From assembly GCA_002359655.1 (NCBI GenBank), contig DENL01000015.1, positions 9,608-34,832 on the forward strand: a stretch of 25,225 nucleotides of DNA. Reading direction: 5' to 3'. The notes beneath the pieces were generated by a model. The model had not been told where the DNA came from. It was given only the letters and a program-made list of their open reading frames with translations, and searched no databases. A program made the position numbers and the translations under genes. Shown here piece by piece: positions 24,056 to 25,225 of this stretch (positions are counted from its first letter, which is position 1; every line of letters begins with the position of its first letter). Origin of the DNA: Rickettsiales bacterium UBA2645. Lineage in GTDB: Bacteria; Pseudomonadota; Alphaproteobacteria; Rickettsiales; UBA1997.

Positions 24056-25225
<1,170 letters not shown>

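Overview
The window looks like a chromosomal segment of an AT-rich alphaproteobacterium, most likely a member of or close to the Rickettsiales. Three things point that way. The 16S 3' end has the alphaproteobacterial form (reads GGCTGGATTACCTCC on the minus strand). An NDUFS4-type accessory subunit of complex I is present. The 16S and 23S rRNA genes are not adjacent: the 3' end of 16S lies at about 24056 and the 5' start of 23S at about 1785, both on the minus strand, with about 22 kb of protein genes between them. Unlinked rRNA genes are a known Rickettsiales trait. The genome is less reduced than Rickettsia itself, since it keeps threonine synthase, cytochrome c maturation (ccmF), CcoG, queuosine synthesis (queE) and a glutathione/gamma-glutamyl gene group. 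Genus or family cannot be settled from this window.

Layout. Positions 1-1785 hold the 5' two thirds of 23S rRNA (minus). Then comes a leader of about 330 nt with its own good promoter (-35/-10 at 2154-2125) and a GC-rich discriminator. Positions 2448-3910 are the ribosomal protein operon rpsF-rpsR-rplI (minus), closed by a strong terminator. Divergent from it are smpB-recG (4146-6661, plus). Positions 6667-15508 form one tightly packed minus-strand operon: thrC, a DUF5674-like gene, an unidentified small gene, ccmF, ggt, an NDUFS4-like gene, gshA, a class I glutamine amidotransferase-like hydrolase (PuuD type) and rluB. Most of the junctions overlap or are a few bases apart. rppH and holC follow on plus, convergent with ccoG (minus). 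From 18111 the plus strand carries rplU-rpmA, a terminator, tRNA-Leu(UAG), tig, psd and a propionyl-CoA carboxylase beta gene, closed by a bidirectional terminator. queE and a CHMI-family tautomerase gene (minus) lie between that terminator and the 3' end of 16S rRNA (24056 to beyond the window end).

How it works together. Most genes serve translation (rRNAs, S6, S18, L9, L21, L27, SmpB, RluB, QueE, tRNA-Leu, trigger factor), DNA and RNA upkeep (RecG, HolC, RppH), respiration and its assembly (CcmF, NDUFS4-like, CcoG), membrane lipid synthesis (Psd), and gamma-glutamyl/glutathione metabolism (GGT, GshA, PuuD-like). The most interesting non-coding signals are a nearly identical promoter/discriminator block in front of rpsF and rplU, a related GC-rich discriminator at the 23S promoter, boxA-like sequences in the 23S and rplU leaders, and a long-range pairing in the rpsF leader. 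I see no mobile element, CRISPR array, prophage or defence system.
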